DNA of 56,320 nt from Gemmatimonadota bacterium (GTDB taxonomy: Bacteria; Gemmatimonadota; Gemmatimonadetes; Gemmatimonadales; Gemmatimonadaceae), in assembly GCA_016871895.1 (NCBI GenBank), contig VHBO01000011.1, positions 1 through 56,320 on the forward strand, written 5' to 3'. Numbering within the stretch: the stretch's first letter is position 1; every line of letters starts with the position of its first letter. This document shows, one piece after another, positions 1-8,222 of the stretch. The notes beneath the pieces are model-generated. The model was not told where the DNA came from. It worked only from the letters and a program-made list of their open reading frames with translations, and did not search any database. The position numbers and the translations under genes are program-made.

Positions 1-1
1 C

Positions 2-43
2 GCCGACGCGGGCGGAGCGCGCGTGGCGCGTTCGGGCGGCTGA
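2..43 (+). CDS. Possible C-terminal tail of an upstream gene (partial)
   Basis: An open frame enters from the left edge and ends at a TGA at positions 41-43. That TGA shares its A with the ATG of priA, giving a TGATG junction typical of translational coupling. Only about 13 residues are visible (Ala, Gly and Arg rich), too few to identify a family. The coupling geometry is the only support, so this may be chance. Confidence 0.35.
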   Translation, partial: ADAGGARVARSGG

Positions 44-2316
44 TGTCCGCGATCCCCTCGGGGCCGCCGCGCCTCGTCGAGGTCGCGCTCCCTCTCCCGC
101 TGCGCCGGACCTTCACCTACGCCGTGCCCGAGCCGCTGGCGGGGCGGGTGGTGCCCGGTGCGCGCGTGGTGGTGCCGGTGCGCGGTCGTCGCGTCATCGG
201 GTTCTGCGCGGGGCGGAGCGATGGCACGTCGCTGGGCGCGGCGGAGGCCAAACCGATCCTCGACGCACCGGATGCCGAGCCCGCGCTCCCGCCCGATCTG
301 CTCGCGGCGTGCCGCTGGATCGCGGACTACCACGTCACCGCGCTGGGGCTCGTCTGTCGCGCAGCGCTCCCCGCCGCGCTCGGCGTCGCTCGCCGTCCCG
401 ACGCCCCGGGCCGGACCGCGCGGCTGCTCGTCCTGACCGATGCGCTCCCCTCGCTCCTCGAGCGCGACCGGGTGTTCGGGCGCGCGGCGCAGCAGCGGGC
501 GCTCTACGAACTCGTCGAACAGCTCGGCGGATCGGCCGACCTCGCCGCGGTCACCGCGCAGCTCGGGTGTACCCCGTCGGTGGTGGAGGGGCTCGTGCGG
601 CGCGGTGTCGCGCGCATCGATACGGCCGACCGCCCGCGCGATCCCTTTGCCGCGCAGCCGCCGTCCCCCGCCGCCACGCACGCACCGACGGCCGCGCAAC
701 GGGAGGCGGTCGCGTCGATCCTCGCCCTCCCGCCCGGGGGCGCGGCGCTCCTGCACGGCGTCACCGGGAGCGGAAAGACGCTCGTGTACCTGGAGGTGCT
801 GGAGCAGGTGGTGCGTCGCGAGGGGCGCACGGCGATCGTGCTCGTCCCCGAGATCGCGCTCACCCCGCAGACGGTGGATCGCTTCCGTGGACGGTTCGGC
901 GATCTCGTCGCGGTGCTCCACTCGGGGCTCTCCGATGGGGAGCGGCTCGATGCCTGGCGCGCGCTGCGTGCCGGCACCAAGCGCATCGCGGTCGGGGCGC
1001 GGTCGGCGGTCTTCGCGCCGCTGCCGGACCTCGGCGCGATCATCGTCGACGAGGAGCACGAGGCGAGCTACAAGCAGGCGGAGGCGCCGCGCTACCACGC
1101 GCGCGAGGTCGCGCTGATCCGGGCGCGCGAGACGGGGGCGCGGTGCGTGCTCGGGAGCGCGACGCCGAGCCTCGAGAGCTGGCGGAACGCGCAGCAGGGG
1201 CGGCTCTCGCTCCTGTCATTGCCCGCGCGCGTCGGGGGCGGGACGTTGCCGGCGGTACGGGTCGTCGACCTGCGGCAGGAGCGGCGCGCCTCGCTCCCCG
1301 ATGAGATCGCGCGGCGGCAGGTCATCTCCGTCGCACTCGAGGCGCTCGTCCGCGACCGGCTCACGCGCGGCGAGCAGGCGATGCTCCTCCTCAACCGCCG
1401 GGGATACGCGGCCTTCGTGCAGTGCGCCGAGGGACACGTCGCGGCCTGTCCGCACTGCTCGATCTCACTGACCTATCATCGGACCCCAGAGCGGCTCGTC
1501 TGTCACTACTGCCAGCATCAGGAGCCGGCGGGAAAACGGTGCCCCGACTGCGACGCGCCGATGGAGCGGCAGCGCGGGCTCGGGACGCAGCAGGTGGAAC
1601 GGCTCCTCGTGGAGCGGTTCCCGACGGCGCGGATCGCGCGGATGGACGTCGACACGACGAGCGGGAAGTGGGCGCACGCGCGGATCCTCGAGCGCTTCGG
1701 TCGTGGGGAGATCGACCTCCTTCTTGGCACGCAGATGATCGCGAAGGGGCTCGACTTCCCGAACGTCACGCTGGTGGGGGTGATCGACGCGGACGTCGGG
1801 ATCAATCTCCCCGATTTCCGGGCGAGCGAGCGGACCTTCCAGCTGCTCAGTCAGGTGGCGGGGCGCGCGGGCCGCGGACCGCGGGGCGGGGAGGTGGTGA
1901 TCCAGACGCGGACGCCGGGGCATCACGCCGTGCGGCACGCGGCGTCGCACGATTTCCTCGGGTTTGTCGCGGAGGAGCTCGCGGCGCGCGAGGATCCGCC
2001 GTACCCGCCGACGCTCCGCCTCGCGAATGTCGTGGTGAGCGGGCTCGACGAAGGGGGGGTGGCCGACTTCGCCGAGCGCGTCACGCGCTGGCTCGTCGGC
2101 GCGGATGCGCGCTTCGGGCTCGGTGTGACGGTGTTGGGGCCGGCGCCCTGTCCGATCGAGCGGGTGAAGACGCGGTATCGCTGGCACGTCATCCTGAAGT
2201 CGGCGCAGGCGGCCCCGCTGACGCGATTGCTGGCGGGGCTCGTCGATGGCGTCGAGGTACCCGCCGCCGGGGCGATGCGGCTCGCGGTGGACCGGGACCC
2301 CGTCGCGCTGCTGTAG
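43..2316 (+). CDS. priA: Primosomal replication-restart helicase PriA
   Basis: PriA is the cytoplasmic superfamily-2 DNA helicase that reloads the replisome at collapsed forks. The 757-residue length is normal. The N-terminal region (to about 110) is the 3'-DNA-binding domain. The helicase core has Walker A GVTGSGKT at 239-246, a DEEH box at 336-339 and a GRAGRG motif VI. A Cys-rich zinc insertion spans 461-503, with C461, C469, C472, C487, C490, C500 and C503. The first Cys pair is altered: where the family usually has CxxC, this protein has C461-A-E-G-H465, so His465 may replace a ligand. The ATG start lies in a TGATG junction with the preceding frame. The next gene begins about 60 bp downstream. 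Confidence 0.97.
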   Translation: MSAIPSGPPRLVEVALPLPLRRTFTYAVPEPLAGRVVPGARVVVPVRGRRVIGFCAGRSDGTSLGAAEAKPILDAPDAEPALPPDLLAACRWIADYHVTALGLVCRAALPAALGVARRPDAPGRTARLLVLTDALPSLLERDRVFGRAAQQRALYELVEQLGGSADLAAVTAQLGCTPSVVEGLVRRGVARIDTADRPRDPFAAQPPSPAATHAPTAAQREAVASILALPPGGAALLHGVTGSGKTLVYLEVLEQVVRREGRTAIVLVPEIALTPQTVDRFRGRFGDLVAVLHSGLSDGERLDAWRALRAGTKRIAVGARSAVFAPLPDLGAIIVDEEHEASYKQAEAPRYHAREVALIRARETGARCVLGSATPSLESWRNAQQGRLSLLSLPARVGGGTLPAVRVVDLRQERRASLPDEIARRQVISVALEALVRDRLTRGEQAMLLLNRRGYAAFVQCAEGHVAACPHCSISLTYHRTPERLVCHYCQHQEPAGKRCPDCDAPMERQRGLGTQQVERLLVERFPTARIARMDVDTTSGKWAHARILERFGRGEIDLLLGTQMIAKGLDFPNVTLVGVIDADVGINLPDFRASERTFQLLSQVAGRAGRGPRGGEVVIQTRTPGHHAVRHAASHDFLGFVAEELAAREDPPYPPTLRLANVVVSGLDEGGVADFAERVTRWLVGADARFGLGVTVLGPAPCPIERVKTRYRWHVILKSAQAAPLTRLLAGLVDGVEVPAAGAMRLAVDRDPVALL

Positions 2317-2376
2317 GCGGGGCGCCGAGCCCCTCCGCGGGTGGTGGCTGGGCGCCGCCCCGGCGATCTTTCCCCG

Positions 2377-2784
2377 ATGGACCAGCCGACCCTCGCCCTC
2401 GCCGCGGACGCCCGCGAGCGGTTCCTGCTTGACATCGCCGAGGTCGTGCCCGACGCACGGCTCGCCGAGCTCCATTTCTTCCCGCCGCTGAGGCAGGGGG
2501 CGTTGGAGACGGGGGTCGCGGTCATCGCGGCGGAGCCCGAGGACCCGGCGCGGACCCGGCACGTCGTCTTCAGCGCCCGCTACCGCTGGACCCGGAAGGG
2601 CCCGGACCGTGGGAAGTGGGAGCACGAGGTGGTGGCGGAGGCCGACGCGCCGCTCATCACCGTCGAGGCGGTGGTGCAGGGGGTGAAGGCGCGCGCGCAC
2701 GAGATGGTGGAGCCCGAGCGGATGTCGGGCGACGAGGCGCGCACGCGGATCGCGGAGCTGCGGTGTCGGAGCACCCCGCAGTAG
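2377..2784 (+). CDS. Small acidic protein of unknown function
   Basis: This 135-residue soluble protein has no signal peptide or membrane segment, and I do not recognise its family. It is rich in Glu, Ala and Arg and has a WTRKGPDRGKWEHEV segment followed by a helical C-terminal half. The ATG at 2377 is preferred; an in-frame GTG at 2341 would add 12 residues that look like noncoding leader. Its last 22 bp overlap the start of the Fur-family gene, which suggests the two are co-transcribed and translationally coupled, possibly with linked roles in metal or peroxide response. That link is inference from position only. Confidence 0.7.
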   Translation: MDQPTLALAADARERFLLDIAEVVPDARLAELHFFPPLRQGALETGVAVIAAEPEDPARTRHVVFSARYRWTRKGPDRGKWEHEVVAEADAPLITVEAVVQGVKARAHEMVEPERMSGDEARTRIAELRCRSTPQ

Positions 2785-3215
2785 CGCGGTTCGTCGCCTA
2801 CCTCCGGGAGCAGAACCTCCCGGTGACGGCGCAGCGGTTGGCGGTCGCGGAGGCGCTGCTCACCTCGGAGCGGCATCTCTCCGCGGAGGAGGTGGCTGCG
2901 GAGGTTGCCCGCGGCGGGGCGCGGGTGGGGACGGCGACGGTCTACCGTACCATCGACACCCTCCTTGCGAGCGGGCTGCTCGTCGAGCGCGACTTCGGCG
3001 AGGGGTTCCGCCGCTTCGAGCCGGCGCGCGACATCCCGCATCACGAGCATCTCGTCTGTGACCAGTGCGGCCGCGTCGAGGAGTTCCGTGATGAACGCCT
3101 CGAGCGGATGACGACGATCGTAGCCGAGTCGCGTGGCTTCGCGCGGCAGCGGCATCGATTGGTGATCCACGGGATCTGTCGGGACTGCCAGCGGGGCGGT
3201 CCCCGGCGCACGTAG
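2763..3215 (+). CDS. Fur-family metal-dependent transcriptional regulator
   Basis: This 150-residue protein has the Fur/PerR/Zur layout. An N-terminal winged helix (about 1-80) carries the family's TVYRTIDTL recognition-helix sequence. The dimerisation domain has HHEH at 93-96 and two CxxC pairs, C99/C102 and C139/C142, which form the structural zinc site. Whether it senses Fe(II), Zn(II) or peroxide cannot be told from sequence. The start is taken as GTG at 2763, giving the usual family length; the frame stays open upstream without homology. It overlaps the preceding small gene by 22 bp. The next gene, ccdA, starts 63 bp downstream on the same strand, so the three may be one transcript. Confidence 0.93.
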   Translation: MSEHPAVARFVAYLREQNLPVTAQRLAVAEALLTSERHLSAEEVAAEVARGGARVGTATVYRTIDTLLASGLLVERDFGEGFRRFEPARDIPHHEHLVCDQCGRVEEFRDERLERMTTIVAESRGFARQRHRLVIHGICRDCQRGGPRRT

Positions 3216-3278
3216 CGCCGCGCGCCGCACCATCAATCGCCGCATCACTCGGCTCATCTCTCTCGCCAGGACCCCGCC

Positions 3279-4010
3279 GTGTCCGGATTCGAATCCCCCC
3301 TCTCGCTCGGCATCGCCTTCACCGCTGGGGTGCTCAGCTTCCTGAGCCCCTGCGTGCTGCCGCTCGTGCCGAGTTACGTGACCTTCATCACGGGGATGTC
3401 GCTCGAGGACCTGCGGCACACGCGGCGCGAGGCGATGGTGCACGCCGTCCTCTTCGTGATCGGCTTCTCGATGATCTTCCTGGCGCTCGGCGCGGGCGCG
3501 ACGGCCTTCGGGCAGCTGATGATCCGCAACCGCGATCTCATCAGCCGGATCGGTGGCGTGATGATCATCGCCTTCGGCCTCTACCTGCTCGGAGTGTTCA
3601 ACCTCGGGCTGCTCGCACGTGACACGCGGTTGCATCTGGCGAACAAGCCGCTCGGCTACTTCGGCACCGTGCTCGTGGGGATCGCGTTCGGCGCGGGATG
3701 GTCCCCGTGCATCGGCCCGATCCTCGGCGCGATCCTGACGATGGCCGCGAACGAGGGGGACCTCGGCCGGGGCCTCCAACTGCTCGGGGCGTACTCGGCC
3801 GGCCTCGCGGTGCCGTTCCTGCTGGCCGCGCTCGCGGTCGATCGGTTCCTCGACCTCTTCGCGCGGGTGCGACACCGGATGGTGTGGGTCAATCGCGTGG
3901 CCGGGGTGCTCCTGCTCTGCGTGGGGCTCCTGCTCGTGAGCAATCGGTTCACCGTGCTCTCGAGCTGGTTGCAGGATCTCACCCCGGCCTTCATCCGCGA
4001 CCGGATCTAG
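3279..4010 (+). CDS. ccdA: CcdA-type cytochrome c biogenesis / thiol-reductant transmembrane protein
   Basis: CcdA proteins pass reducing equivalents from cytoplasmic thioredoxin across the inner membrane, to keep apocytochrome c or other exported thiols reduced. The 243-residue protein has about six hydrophobic segments. It has the two family cysteines in the hallmark Ser-Pro-Cys contexts: LSPCVLPLVPSY (C25) and GWSPCIGP (C144). The start is GTG at 3279. No thioredoxin-like partner lies beside it, but the window encodes two periplasmic cytochromes c that would need such a pathway. Its TAG stop is interleaved with the stop of the convergent gene: the four bases CTAG at 4007-4010 end both frames, leaving no room for a terminator between them. 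Confidence 0.9.
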   Translation: MSGFESPLSLGIAFTAGVLSFLSPCVLPLVPSYVTFITGMSLEDLRHTRREAMVHAVLFVIGFSMIFLALGAGATAFGQLMIRNRDLISRIGGVMIIAFGLYLLGVFNLGLLARDTRLHLANKPLGYFGTVLVGIAFGAGWSPCIGPILGAILTMAANEGDLGRGLQLLGAYSAGLAVPFLLAALAVDRFLDLFARVRHRMVWVNRVAGVLLLCVGLLLVSNRFTVLSSWLQDLTPAFIRDRI

Positions 4011-4534
4011 AACTTCCAGCCCAGCACGATCGGCATCGAGTGCATCTCGGGGTCGAGCTGGATCGACTGGTAGCGCGCCTTGAGAAACCAACGCCCGCGG
4101 CCGACGCCGGCGCCGAAGGTGTAGGCGAGATCCGACTCGGCGTCGCTCCCCGACGCGTTGCTGTCCATCTGGTAGAAGCCGAGGCCACCGAGCAGGTACA
4201 CGCCCGTGGTCTGGACCGGGACGATCGCGCTCGCCATCACCCCGATCTGCGTCCAGTGCCCATCGCCGACGACGTCGGCGAGGTCGTTCGAGAAGGCGTA
4301 GCGAGCGTAGTCACCGCTGATGCGCGCGGTGAATCGGTCGGTCACGGGCATTTCGACCTGCGCGCCGATCACATAGCCGGTCTTGGCGGCATCGCCCATA
4401 TCCCCGATGGGGACGCCCGCGCCGAGCGTGACGGCGAAGCGGGGGGCGTCGCTCCGCTGGGCGGCGGCCGGTACGGCGAGCAGGGAGACGAGGGCCGTGA
4501 CGAGGGTGGCGACACGGACGGGGGAAGCGGACAT
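4007..4534 (-). CDS. Small outer-membrane beta-barrel protein
   Basis: This 175-residue protein starts at an ATG (4534) followed by a clear Sec signal peptide, with likely cleavage after an AAAQ-like site near residue 24. The mature part consists of alternating, aromatic-flanked beta strands (for example FAVTLGAGVPIGDMG, GVYLLGGLGFYQM, RGRWFLKARYQSIQ). It ends in a terminal Phe (VLGWKF), the usual recognition signal for the BAM machinery. It resembles small eight-stranded OmpA/OmpW-like barrels, but the ligand is unknown. It lies 88 bp downstream of the ABC transporter on the same strand, with a hairpin between them. Its stop shares CTAG with ccdA's stop on the other strand. Confidence 0.8.
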   Translation of the reverse strand: MSASPVRVATLVTALVSLLAVPAAAQRSDAPRFAVTLGAGVPIGDMGDAAKTGYVIGAQVEMPVTDRFTARISGDYARYAFSNDLADVVGDGHWTQIGVMASAIVPVQTTGVYLLGGLGFYQMDSNASGSDAESDLAYTFGAGVGRGRWFLKARYQSIQLDPEMHSMPIVLGWKF

Positions 4535-4562
4535 CGCGAGCTCCTGTGAGGGTGAGGTGTGA

Positions 4563-4582
4563 CGGGCGGACGATGCCGCCCG
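4563..4582 (-). terminator. GC hairpin between ABC transporter and barrel gene
   Basis: A perfect 7-bp inverted repeat (CGGGCGG, 6-nt loop, CCGCCCG) lies in the 88-bp gap. There is no U-tract, so it may be a weak or Rho-assisted terminator that lowers read-through from the ABC gene into the barrel gene. Confidence 0.45.
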
Positions 4583-4622
4583 GCGCCCTCTCCACTCAAT
4601 CAGCGTTTCGCCCGGTGCCCCG

Positions 4623-6398
4623 TCAGGCGCCGCCCGGCACTGCCGTCGGGCCCTCCGCAGCCGCGAGCTCCTCTTCGAGGCGCTGACGGTCGAGCAGCGT
4701 CCAATAGCGACCGCGCGCGGCGAGGAGCGTCTCGTGGCGCCCCTGCTCGACGATGCGCCCTTCATCGAGAACGAGGATCCAGTGCGCATCGCGCACCGCC
4801 GTGATGCGATGGCTCGCGATGATCGCGGTCCGGCCGGCGAGCGCCTCGCGGAGGCCGCGGAGGATGGCGGCCTCGGTCTGCGTGTCGACGGCGGCGAGGG
4901 CATCGTCGAGGATCACGACGGCGGGGCGGCGGGCGAGCGCGCGGGCGAGCGCGGCGCGCTGCCGTTGACCGCCGGAGAGGTTGACGCCGCGCTCCCCGAG
5001 CATCGTCTCCCAGCCATCCGGGAGCGCCTCGATGGTGTCAGTGAGTTGTGCGACTCCCGCCGCCCAGTGTGCGGCCTCGCCGTCGCCGGTGCCGTACTCG
5101 AGGTTCGCGCGGATCGTCTCACTGAAGAGCACGCTCTCCTGCGGGACGAAGCCGATCTCGGCGCGCAGGACGTGGAGCGGGATCTCGCGGAGGTCGATGC
5201 CGTCGAGGAGGATCCGCCCCCGTGTCGGGTCGGTGAGCCGCGGGAGCAGCTCGAGCAGGGTGCTCTTCCCGCTCGCCGTCGCGCCGACGATGCCGAGGGT
5301 CGTCCCGGCGGGGACGTCGACGGTGATGTCGTGCAGCACCTCGCGCGTGGTACCTGGATAGGTATAGCTGACCTGCTCGAGGGTGAGGCGCCGGCCGCCA
5401 CCGGCGGCGGGGAGCGGCGTGCCGGGCGCCTCGGCGTCGCGGAGCGTGGGCTCGGCGTCGAGGACGTCGAGCACGCGGCGCATTGAGGCGGCGCCGCGCT
5501 GGAAGAGGTTCGTGACCCACCCGAGCGCGATGAGCGGCCAGGTGAGGTTGGCGAGGTAGAGGCCGAACGCCACGAAGGTCCCGACGCTCATCCGCCCCTC
5601 GAGGACCATCCCGCCGCCGACGCCGAGGACGATGGCGGCGCCGAGTCCGGCGAGGAGGGTGAAACTCGGGTTGAAGAGCGCATTGAGTCGCGCGAGGCGC
5701 ATGTTCCGCGCGAGGTACTCGTCGCTCAGCGCGGCGAAGCGCGCGGACTCAGCCTCCTCCTGCGCATAGGCGCGGACGACGCGCACGCCCGAGAGATGCT
5801 CCTGCGTCATGGTCGTGAGGTCGCCGAACTGGGCCTGCACCCGCTCGAACCGGTCGTGCGTGGCTCGCCCGAGGGTCCACATCACCCACGGCAGCGGCAC
5901 CATCGGGAGGAGCGCGAGGAGGGTGAGGCGCGGGCTGATCTGCACCATATAGACGAGCGCGAAGAGCGCGCCGAAGATGGTGTTGGTGAGGTACATGATC
6001 GCCGGCCCGACGGCCATCCGGACGGCGCCGAGGTCGTTGGTGAGCCGCGCCATCACCTCACCGGTGCGGGTGCGGCCGTACCAGGCGGCGTCGAGGGTGG
6101 TGCACCGCGTGAAGGCGGCGTCCCGCAGGTCGGTCTCGACGATGCGCGAGACCCCGTTGAGGATCTCCCGCATCTGGAAGCGGAAGACCGCCATCGTGAG
6201 CGTGACCGCGACCATCGTCGCGCCGATGCGGACGACGGCGGCGACGCCCGCCCCGCTCCCCAGCGCATCGATCGCCTGGCGGAGCAGGGTGGGGATGACG
6301 CTGTTGATCGCGGTGGAGAGGACGACGCAGGCGAGCCCCGCCGCGAACCGCCAGCGGTACGGCCGCATCCACGGGAGCAGCCGGAGGAGGAGGCGCAT
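4623..6398 (-). CDS. ABC exporter half-transporter, MdlA/YheI type
   Basis: This 591-residue half-transporter has an N-terminal six-helix exporter domain (about 15-310) and a C-terminal ATPase domain. The ATPase has an intact signature LSGGQRQR starting at 474, but two active-site features are non-standard. Walker A reads GATASGKST (372-380), with Ala in place of the third conserved Gly. Walker B ends in D498-D499, with Asp where the catalytic Glu normally sits (ILDDALAAVD). This is the pattern of the degenerate subunit in heterodimeric exporters such as MdlA or YheI/BmrC. No MdlB/YheH-type partner is in the window. It lies 32 bp downstream of the gamma-glutamyltransferase gene, probably in the same operon. 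Substrate unknown. Confidence 0.93.
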   Translation of the reverse strand: MRLLLRLLPWMRPYRWRFAAGLACVVLSTAINSVIPTLLRQAIDALGSGAGVAAVVRIGATMVAVTLTMAVFRFQMREILNGVSRIVETDLRDAAFTRCTTLDAAWYGRTRTGEVMARLTNDLGAVRMAVGPAIMYLTNTIFGALFALVYMVQISPRLTLLALLPMVPLPWVMWTLGRATHDRFERVQAQFGDLTTMTQEHLSGVRVVRAYAQEEAESARFAALSDEYLARNMRLARLNALFNPSFTLLAGLGAAIVLGVGGGMVLEGRMSVGTFVAFGLYLANLTWPLIALGWVTNLFQRGAASMRRVLDVLDAEPTLRDAEAPGTPLPAAGGGRRLTLEQVSYTYPGTTREVLHDITVDVPAGTTLGIVGATASGKSTLLELLPRLTDPTRGRILLDGIDLREIPLHVLRAEIGFVPQESVLFSETIRANLEYGTGDGEAAHWAAGVAQLTDTIEALPDGWETMLGERGVNLSGGQRQRAALARALARRPAVVILDDALAAVDTQTEAAILRGLREALAGRTAIIASHRITAVRDAHWILVLDEGRIVEQGRHETLLAARGRYWTLLDRQRLEEELAAAEGPTAVPGGA

Positions 6399-6430
6399 TC
6401 GCGTCGGGTCGGGCCGTCGCGGCCCCGCCC

Positions 6431-8191
6431 TCAGTAGCCGACCGCGGCGCCCGAGCCGCGCGGCTCGCGGACGCCGTGCCAGCCGCCGGGGACGCGCATG
6501 ATCGCGTTCACGTTGGCGATCGCCCCCTGCTTGCCGAGCGCGTGTCCCATCCCCTCAAGCTTCGCGAGCTCCTCGTCGGCGAAGCCCTGACTCTCGACGC
6601 GGATCTGGTCGGGGAGCGACTGGTGGTGCAGGCGCGGCGCGCGCATCGCGTCGCCGAGCGTCATGTGGTGCTCGATCACGTTCAGGATCACCTGCGTCAC
6701 CGCCGTGATGATCGTCGGGCCACCCGCCGCGCCCACCACGAGCAGGACCTGCCCCTGCGGATCGAGCACGATCGTTGGCGACATCGCGGAGAGCATCCGC
6801 TTGCCGGGCTGCACCGCGTTCGCCTCCCCCTGCACGAGGCCGAACATGTTCGGCGTGCCCGGCTGCGCGGCGAAGTCATCCATCTCGTTGTTCAGGAAGA
6901 AGCCGCCGCCCGGCACCCAGACCGCCGAGCCATAGCCGCCGTTGATGGTCGTCGTCGTGGCGACGGCATTGCCCGCGGCGTCGACGACGCTGTAGTGCGT
7001 CGTGTGCTCGGGCTCGCGGCCCTGCGGCGCGAACGCCGGGGTCTTCGAGGCCCGTGTGGAGTCGATCGTCGCGGCGAGCGTGGCGGCGTACGCCTTGCTC
7101 ACGAGCTCGGCGCGCGGGACGGGGACGAAGTCGGGGTCGGCGAGCTTCGCGTTGCGGTCCTGGAAGCTCCGGCGGAACGCCTCGGCGAGGAGGTGCATAT
7201 ACGGCGCCGTGCCGAAGGCGGGGAGCGGGCCGAAGGTCTCGAGGATGTTGAATGTCTCGGTCATCGTGATCCCGCCCGAGGAGGAGGGGGGCATCGTGAT
7301 GAGCGTGTAGCCGCGGTAGGTCGAGATCACCGGTTCGCGCCACTTCGCCTCATACCGGCGCAGGTCCTCGTGGGTGATGATCCCGCCGCCGCGCGCCATC
7401 TCCGCCACCAGGGTCTCGCCCACCGGCCCATCGTAGAAGGCCGAGGGCCCGCGTTCCGCGATGAGCTGCAGCGACCGCGCGAGATCGCCCTGCACGAGCC
7501 GCTGGCCGGGCGGGACGGCCTCGCCGCCGGGGAAGAAGAGTGCGCAGCCGGCGAATCGGCAGAGCCGCTCCTGCGACCCGCGCAGGGAGCGCCAAAGGCT
7601 GCTGTCGACGGCGAAGCCGTCACGCGCGAGCCGGATCGCCGGGGCCATCACCTGCGCGAGCGACATCGTCCCGTACTTCTGGAGCGCCGCGTCGAGGCCC
7701 GCGACCGCGCCGGGGACGCCGGAGGCGAGATGCCCGACGACGCTGCGGTCGGTGAGACGGCCCGTCGCGTCGACGAACATATCGCGCGTCGCGGCGAGGG
7801 GTGCGACCTCGCGATAGTCGAGCGCGGCGGTGCGGCCGTCCGCCATCCGGATCGTCATGAAGCCGCCGCCGCCGATGTTCCCGGCGAAGGGATACGTCAC
7901 GGCGAGCGCGAAGCCGACTGCGACGGCGGCGTCGACGGCGTTCCCGCCTGCGCGGAGGATCTCGACCCCGGCCTCGCTCGCGAGATCGGAGTTGCTGGCG
8001 ACCATCGCCGACGGGCCGAAGGTGGCTTCCCGCGCCTCGGGGTACCGCCACCCGCCGGCATACGTCCCGGAGTAGCGGGCGTCGGATGGGGCGGGGGTCG
8101 GCGACGCGGCGCCGGGCCGGCAGGCTTGGAGCGTGAACGTCGCGAGGAGGAGCGCGCCGATGGCGCGGCGGGGGAGGTGGGCGGAGGTCAT
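6431..8191 (-). CDS. ggt: Gamma-glutamyltransferase (exported, probable lipoprotein)
   Basis: GGT cleaves or transfers the gamma-glutamyl group of glutathione and related peptides in the periplasm. It is made as a proenzyme that self-cleaves before a Thr. The protein (586 aa from ATG 8191) has that site in TTHYSVVD, with the nucleophile Thr near residue 397, and the downstream small-subunit motif FFLNNEMDDF. The N-terminus has a hydrophobic signal ending in LQAC-RPG, so lipid anchoring at that Cys is likely, though the lipobox is imperfect. Upstream in-frame codons (to 8299) look non-coding (Ala/Ser/Pro rich). It sits 31 bp after the barrel gene and 32 bp before the ABC transporter, consistent with one operon. 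Confidence 0.95.
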   Translation of the reverse strand: MTSAHLPRRAIGALLLATFTLQACRPGAASPTPAPSDARYSGTYAGGWRYPEAREATFGPSAMVASNSDLASEAGVEILRAGGNAVDAAVAVGFALAVTYPFAGNIGGGGFMTIRMADGRTAALDYREVAPLAATRDMFVDATGRLTDRSVVGHLASGVPGAVAGLDAALQKYGTMSLAQVMAPAIRLARDGFAVDSSLWRSLRGSQERLCRFAGCALFFPGGEAVPPGQRLVQGDLARSLQLIAERGPSAFYDGPVGETLVAEMARGGGIITHEDLRRYEAKWREPVISTYRGYTLITMPPSSSGGITMTETFNILETFGPLPAFGTAPYMHLLAEAFRRSFQDRNAKLADPDFVPVPRAELVSKAYAATLAATIDSTRASKTPAFAPQGREPEHTTHYSVVDAAGNAVATTTTINGGYGSAVWVPGGGFFLNNEMDDFAAQPGTPNMFGLVQGEANAVQPGKRMLSAMSPTIVLDPQGQVLLVVGAAGGPTIITAVTQVILNVIEHHMTLGDAMRAPRLHHQSLPDQIRVESQGFADEELAKLEGMGHALGKQGAIANVNAIMRVPGGWHGVREPRGSGAAVGY

Positions 8192-8222
8192 CGGTCGGTC
8201 CTCGGTGGAGGCGCGGGGGAAG

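Noticed and set aside
1465-2700. Long open frame on the minus strand opposite priA
   Set aside because: It has Arg/Pro/His-rich composition, no recognisable domain and covers a clear priA. It is a shadow caused by high G+C; similar long antisense frames opposite murQ/anmK (9162-10928), nrdJ (20040-22496) and the S9 peptidase (53939-55387) were rejected for the same reason.
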